Source: Bacteroidales bacterium (GTDB lineage Bacteria; Bacteroidota; Bacteroidia; Bacteroidales; VadinHA17). Taken from it: 10,143 nucleotides of DNA. A program made the position numbers and the translations under genes. The DNA lies in assembly GCA_030692905.1 (NCBI GenBank), contig JAUYBT010000019.1, forward strand, positions 1 through 10,143, in the 5' to 3' direction. This document shows positions 6,888 through 10,143 of the stretch, one piece after another. The stretch's first letter is position 1. The number at the start of each line of letters is the position of its first letter. Under the pieces are notes generated by a model. It did not search any database, was not told the origin of the DNA, and was given only the letters and a program-made list of their open reading frames with translations.

Positions 6888-6986
6888 ACTCAGCAATTTA
6901 GATTAATACTGAATCCGGATAATAGTAAATTTACGAACAGTTCATTGAATTATGATCTACTTAATTAAAAAAAATTTAAAATTAAT

Positions 6987-9005
6987 TTATTGAGATTTAC
7001 TCCGAAGAAGTTTTTGGAGATCAGCCATTTCATCCCTGAATCTTGCAGCTTCAACAAAATCCAGCTCAGCAGCAGCTTTTTCCATACTTTTTCTCGACTT
7101 TTCGATTGCCTTTTCAAGAGCTTCCCTGTTCATGTACTTAACAACAGGATCAGCAGCAATATCTGGTCGTTCCGGTTCAATATAGGCTCTGGCAGCTATT
7201 CCCTTTTTGCTCAATCCGCTAAGGGCTGATCCGGTTTTCCTTGTTATCTGAGTAGGTGTTATACCCATCTCTTCGTTGTATTTCAACTGCTTACCTCTTC
7301 GTCTGTTAGTTTCATCAATAGTCTGCTGCATGCTCCGGGTTATTGTATCGGCATACATTATAACCTTACCATTCAGATTACGAGCTGCCCTTCCAGCAGT
7401 CTGGGTAAGTGACCGTGATGATCTGAGAAATCCTTCCTTATCGGCATCCAGGATAGCTACCAGTGATACTTCAGGTAGATCAAGTCCTTCTCTGAGCAGG
7501 TTAACTCCAACCAGAATATCAATGGAACCTGTACGAAGCTCTTCCATTATATCAATACGATCGAGGGTGTCTATATCAGAATGAATATAACTGCATTTTA
7601 TACCAAACCTTATCAGGTATGAAGAGAGCTCTTCAGCCATTCTTTTAGTGATAGTTGTTACGAGGGTCCTCTCCCCTGTTTTGGTACGTGCCCTGATCTC
7701 AGCCATCAGATCATCTATCTGGTTCAGGCTTGGACGCACCTCAATCGGTGGATCAAGCAGTCCTGTCGGTCTGATTACCTGGTCAACAATGACACCTTCA
7801 CTCTTTTCCAGTTCATAATCAGCCGGTGTGGCACTTACAAAAATTGTCTGACCGGTAATTGATTCGAATTCTTCGATCCTCATAGGTCTGTTGTCGAGCG
7901 CTGCCGGTAGTCTGAATCCATATTCAACAAGTGTCTGTTTTCTTGAATGGTCGCCTCCGAACATAGCCCTTATCTGAGGAACACTGACATGACTTTCATC
8001 GATTACTGTAATGAAATTATCAGGAAAATAGTCGAGCAGACAGAAAGGTCTGGTTCCTGGATTTCTTCCGTCAAAATAACGCGAATAATTCTCAATGCCG
8101 CTGCAATAGCCAAGTTCCTTTATCATCTCGAGATCGTACAAAACCCTCTGTTCGAGTCTTTTTGCCTCTTCCTTTTTACCAATATCATTAAAGTGGGTAA
8201 CCTGGCGAACCATGTCATCCTGTATATCGCTGACGGCCAGGTTAATTCTCTCCCTTGTGGTAACAAATATATTTGCAGGATATATTATGTATTCACTCAG
8301 CACGTCAAGCCTGTGACCATCAACAGGATCAAAAGTATTTAACTCTTCAATCTGGTCGCCGAAGAATACCACCCTTACAGCAATGTCGGCGTAGGCAGGA
8401 AAGATATCAACGGTATCTCCACGAACTCTGAAAGTACCATGTTTAAATTCCAGTTCGTTGCGTGAATAGAGGCTATCGACAAGCTTCCTCAGGAAAACAT
8501 TCCTTCCGATATTCTGTCCTGTCCTGACATGAACCGTATTTGAATGAAAATCATCCGGGTTGCCGATACCATAAATACAGGAAACAGAGGATACAACAAT
8601 GACATCGTGCCGGCCGGAGAGCAGCGATGAAGTAGCGCTCAGCCGCAGCTTTTCTATTTCCTCGTTAATTGAAAGATCTTTTTCGATGTAAGTATCTGAT
8701 ACAGGAAGATATGCTTCAGGTTGATAATAATCGTAATATGAGACGAAATATTCAACCCTGTTTTCGGGAAAAAACTGCTTGAACTCTCCGTAAAGCTGAG
8801 CAGCAAGAGTTTTATTGTGGCTTAATACAAGAACAGGCCGGTTGACTTTCCCGATTACATTGGCAATTGTAAAGGTCTTACCTGAACCTGTTACGCCAAG
8901 GAGTGTCTGGAATGGTACTCCCTTCTCAAGTCCCTCCACAAGCTGCTTTATAGCTCCCGGCTGATCTCCGGTTGGCTGAAAATCGGATATAAGTTTAAAT
9001 TCCAT
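6987..9005 (-). CDS. uvrB: UvrABC excinuclease subunit B
   Basis: A protein of 672 aa, the usual length. UvrB is the damage-verification helicase-like ATPase of nucleotide excision repair. It receives lesions from UvrA and recruits UvrC for incision in the cytoplasm. Walker A is GVTGSGKT (37-44). The beta-hairpin inserted between the strands, YYDYYQPEAY (90-99), is diagnostic. Walker B is the DESH box (336-339). FVSATP (389-394) and QTAGRAAR (535-542) are helicase motifs. The UvrC-binding UVR domain lies at about 634-669 (AAAELDFVEAARFRDEM). No key residue is missing. The ATG at 9005 gives the standard N-terminus MEFKLISDFQPTGDQP. It lies downstream of rpoD on the same strand but is separated by a terminator and has its own promoter candidate and a structured leader. 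I see no recognisable LexA box. Confidence 0.98.
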   Translation of the reverse strand: MEFKLISDFQPTGDQPGAIKQLVEGLEKGVPFQTLLGVTGSGKTFTIANVIGKVNRPVLVLSHNKTLAAQLYGEFKQFFPENRVEYFVSYYDYYQPEAYLPVSDTYIEKDLSINEEIEKLRLSATSSLLSGRHDVIVVSSVSCIYGIGNPDDFHSNTVHVRTGQNIGRNVFLRKLVDSLYSRNELEFKHGTFRVRGDTVDIFPAYADIAVRVVFFGDQIEELNTFDPVDGHRLDVLSEYIIYPANIFVTTRERINLAVSDIQDDMVRQVTHFNDIGKKEEAKRLEQRVLYDLEMIKELGYCSGIENYSRYFDGRNPGTRPFCLLDYFPDNFITVIDESHVSVPQIRAMFGGDHSRKQTLVEYGFRLPAALDNRPMRIEEFESITGQTIFVSATPADYELEKSEGVIVDQVIRPTGLLDPPIEVRPSLNQIDDLMAEIRARTKTGERTLVTTITKRMAEELSSYLIRFGIKCSYIHSDIDTLDRIDIMEELRTGSIDILVGVNLLREGLDLPEVSLVAILDADKEGFLRSSRSLTQTAGRAARNLNGKVIMYADTITRSMQQTIDETNRRRGKQLKYNEEMGITPTQITRKTGSALSGLSKKGIAARAYIEPERPDIAADPVVKYMNREALEKAIEKSRKSMEKAAAELDFVEAARFRDEMADLQKLLRSKSQ

Positions 9006-9036
9006 TGAAGGTTTTTATAGTTAATTAAAATGAGTC

Positions 9037-9103
9037 TTAACCACCCCGTCCCGACTATGCGTCGGGACCCCCCTGACGGTAACGTCAGGGGGGAGGTGGT
9101 GAA
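9037..9103. repeat. GC-rich three-way-junction element in the predicted uvrB leader
   Basis: Three nested inverted repeats are visible. An outer stem pairs ACCACC (9040-9045) with GGTGGT (9095-9100), extendable by TT/AA (9037-9038 with 9102-9103) across one mismatch. Inside it, GTCCCGAC (9048-9055) pairs with GTCGGGAC (9061-9068) around a 5-base loop. Next to it, CCCCCTGACG (9069-9078) pairs with CGTCAGGGGG (9083-9092) around a 4-base loop. Together they form a cloverleaf-like three-way junction, very GC-rich against an AT-rich background. It ends 31 nt before uvrB and would lie in the uvrB 5' leader. No T-tract follows on either strand, so it is not a simple terminator. A dispersed REP-like intergenic repeat is the main alternative to a regulatory leader. 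Confidence 0.7.
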
Positions 9104-9126
9104 TTAATAATCCGCAATGTTTATTA

Positions 9127-9157
9127 CAAACCTACTTAATTTGTGCCATTTACCAAA
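9127..9157 (-). promoter_or_regulatory. Predicted uvrB promoter, TTTG-N19-TAGGTTTG
   Basis: On the minus strand TTTG (9157-9154) and TAGGTTTG (9134-9127) match the Bacteroidota -33 and -7 consensus (TTTG and TAnnTTTG) exactly, with 19 nt between them. Transcription would begin near 9120, giving a uvrB leader of about 115 nt that carries the three-way-junction element. The -33 box lies directly in the T-rich tail of the rpoD terminator. Confidence 0.7.
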
Positions 9158-9159
9158 AG

Positions 9160-9188
9160 AAAAGGCGCTCCATGAAAGAGCGCCTTTT
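9160..9188 (-). terminator. Intrinsic terminator of rpoD
   Basis: A perfect 11-bp inverted repeat pairs AAAAGGCGCTC (9160-9170) with GAGCGCCTTTT (9178-9188) around a 7-base loop. On the minus strand the stem is followed by a T-rich run (TTTTCTTTT), the classical rho-independent form, about 20 nt past the rpoD stop. On the plus strand the T-run is short, so rightward termination would be weaker. Confidence 0.88.
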
Positions 9189-9190
9189 GT

Positions 9191-9206
9191 TTCCGGAATT
9201 CCGGAA
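9191..9206. repeat. Perfect 16-bp palindrome between rpoD stop and terminator
   Basis: TTCCGGAATTCCGGAA is a perfect palindrome, also readable as a repeated TTCCGGAA. It starts 3 bases beyond the rpoD stop and precedes the terminator hairpin. It could be a protein-binding site or part of the 3' UTR structure. No function is established. Confidence 0.8.
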
Positions 9207-9209
9207 TAT

Positions 9210-10070
9210 CTATCCCAAATAACCCTTCAATAACCTGCTTCGCGAGGTATGTCTTAACCTTCTGATAGCTTTTTCCTTGATCTGACGGACCCTTTCACGG
9301 GTAAGACCAAATTTTTCACCTATCTCCTCAAGAGTCATCTCCTGGCAACCAATTCCGAAGAAAAATCTTATTATATCTCTTTCTCTTTCAGTAAGAGTAG
9401 CGAGCGCTCTGTAGATCTCTTTTGAAAGAGATTCATCCATCAACACTTTGTCGGCAACAGGTGAATCAGAGTTTGTAAGAACATCAAGTAAACTGTTATC
9501 CTCACCTTCAATAAACGGAGCATCAACAGATACATGGCGACCAGATACTTTCAGAGTGTCGGTCACCTTCTCCTTTGGTAATTCAAGTACATCAGCCAGC
9601 TCTTCCGGTGATGGAGTACGTTCGTTCTCCTGCTCAAATTTCGAGAAAGCCTTGTTTATCTTGTTTAGTGAACCAACCTGATTCAATGGTAACCTTACAA
9701 TCCTTGATTGTTCAGCAAGAGCCTGAAGAATCGACTGCCTGATCCACCATACAGCATAGGAAATAAACTTGAATCCACGGGTTTCATCGAATTTCTCTGC
9801 AGCCTTAATAAGACCCAGATTTCCTTCATTGATAAGATCGGGAAGGCTAAGTCCTTGATTCTGATACTGTTTTGCAACAGATACAACGAAACGTAAGTTT
9901 GCTTTGGTGAGTTTCTCGAGAGCAGCTCTGTCGCCTTTCTTTATCCTCTGAGCCAATTCAACTTCTTCTTCTACCGATATCAACTCCTCCTTACCAATCT
10001 CCTGCAAATATTTGTCGAGTGATGCACTCTCCCTGTTGGTTATGGACTTGGTAATCTTTAGTTGTCTCAT
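9210..10070 (-). CDS. rpoD: Primary RNA polymerase sigma factor (sigma-70 family, Bacteroidota type)
   Basis: A protein of 286 aa. It directs core RNA polymerase to housekeeping promoters. Domains in order: region 1.2 (about 15-45, SLDKYLQEIG); region 2 (about 55-122) with NLRFVVSVAKQYQNQGLSLPDLI for core binding and FKFISYAVWWIRQSI for -7 recognition and melting; region 3 (about 130-205, LPLNQVGSLNKI then TPSPEELADVL); and region 4 (about 220-280) with the helix-turn-helix TLEEIGEKFGLTRERVRQI (246-264). There is no region 1.1, and the protein is half the length of E. coli RpoD. This is the known form of the Bacteroidetes primary sigma factor. The start MRQLKITKS is typical and is preceded by GGGGAGG four nt upstream. 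The gene has its own promoter and terminator. Its own promoter fits the consensus attributed to this sigma class, so it probably transcribes itself. Confidence 0.96.
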   Translation of the reverse strand: MRQLKITKSITNRESASLDKYLQEIGKEELISVEEEVELAQRIKKGDRAALEKLTKANLRFVVSVAKQYQNQGLSLPDLINEGNLGLIKAAEKFDETRGFKFISYAVWWIRQSILQALAEQSRIVRLPLNQVGSLNKINKAFSKFEQENERTPSPEELADVLELPKEKVTDTLKVSGRHVSVDAPFIEGEDNSLLDVLTNSDSPVADKVLMDESLSKEIYRALATLTERERDIIRFFFGIGCQEMTLEEIGEKFGLTRERVRQIKEKAIRRLRHTSRSRLLKGYLG

Positions 10071-10074
10071 TCTG

Positions 10075-10081
10075 CCTCCCC
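10075..10081 (-). promoter_or_regulatory. Shine-Dalgarno-like site of rpoD
   Basis: GGGGAGG on the minus strand contains GGAGG and lies 4 nt before the rpoD ATG. It supports that start. The spacing is slightly short and such sites are uncommon in this phylum. Confidence 0.55.
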
Positions 10082-10093
10082 AAAAATTTTTTG

Positions 10094-10124
10094 CAAAGAT
10101 ATTGCTTTATTACGTAATAACAAA
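10094..10124 (-). promoter_or_regulatory. Predicted rpoD promoter, TTTG-N19-TATCTTTG
   Basis: On the minus strand TTTG (10124-10121) and TATCTTTG (10101-10094) match the Bacteroidota -33/-7 consensus exactly with a 19-nt spacer, the same geometry as the uvrB promoter. The start point would fall near 10087, giving a leader of under 20 nt that contains the GGGGAGG site. Confidence 0.75.
10107..10120. promoter_or_regulatory. Perfect 14-bp palindrome in the rpoD promoter spacer (candidate operator)
   Basis: TTATTACGTAATAA is a perfect palindrome occupying most of the spacer between the -33 and -7 boxes of rpoD. It abuts the -33 box directly. A dimeric regulator bound here would block the polymerase. 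The binding protein is unknown and chance is possible in AT-rich DNA, but position and perfection are suggestive. Confidence 0.5.
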
Positions 10125-10143
10125 AATTATTCACTATTGTTGT

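Noticed and set aside
6888..6896. TTG start for the MBL gene three codons upstream of the ATG
   Set aside because: ATG at 6887 is the more usual start, gives a complete MBL domain, and there is no ribosome binding site favouring TTG.
6961..6986. AT-only partial inverted repeat with a T-run downstream of uvrB
   Set aside because: No GC-stabilised stem. A weak terminator cannot be excluded, but the sequence does not support calling one.
7947..8342. 131-codon plus-strand frame inside uvrB
   Set aside because: Antisense shadow of a highly conserved gene whose own frame is fully explained.

Overview
The window looks like a chromosomal segment of a Bacteroidota (Bacteroidetes) bacterium, probably Bacteroidales-like. 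The evidence is AT-rich intergenic DNA, a short primary sigma factor (286 aa, no region 1.1) of the type known in this phylum, two promoters matching the phylum's TTTG / TAnnTTTG consensus, lipoprotein glycoside hydrolases, and generally weak Shine-Dalgarno use.

Layout from left to right. (1) 1-66, minus: the first 22 codons of a gene that runs off the left edge, probably a Bacteroidota tyrosine recombinase, with a promoter candidate at about 95-126. (2) 381-3991, minus: a three-gene operon reading leftward. It encodes a 706-aa GH65-like (alpha/alpha)6-barrel lipoprotein, a GH16 endo-beta-glucanase-type lipoprotein with an intact catalytic motif, and a small secreted protein of unknown function. 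This resembles a compact glycan-degradation unit without a SusC/SusD pair in view. (3) 4178-6210, plus: an L-2-hydroxyglutarate-oxidase-like FAD enzyme, then an exported class I SAM-methyltransferase-fold protein with a C-terminal beta-rich domain and an unusually strong ribosome binding site. (4) 6207-10070, minus: a metallo-beta-lactamase-fold hydrolase whose stop codon interlocks with that of the methyltransferase in a shared TTAA, then uvrB, then rpoD at the right edge.

The most informative non-coding DNA lies around rpoD and uvrB. rpoD has a promoter TTTG-N19-TATCTTTG whose spacer holds a perfect 14-bp palindrome. Downstream of rpoD come a perfect 16-bp palindrome and a strong intrinsic terminator. 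The T-tract of that terminator runs into the -33 box of a second promoter, TTTG-N19-TAGGTTTG, that would drive uvrB. The predicted uvrB leader then contains a GC-rich element able to fold as a three-way junction (an outer stem enclosing two strong hairpins), which could be a leader structure or a dispersed REP-like repeat.

I see no CRISPR array, tRNA, rRNA, complete mobile element or defence cassette. Most of the window is recognisable housekeeping and glycan-utilisation genes. The points worth a second look are the rpoD/uvrB regulatory DNA, the exported methyltransferase, and the GH65-like/GH16/unknown operon.
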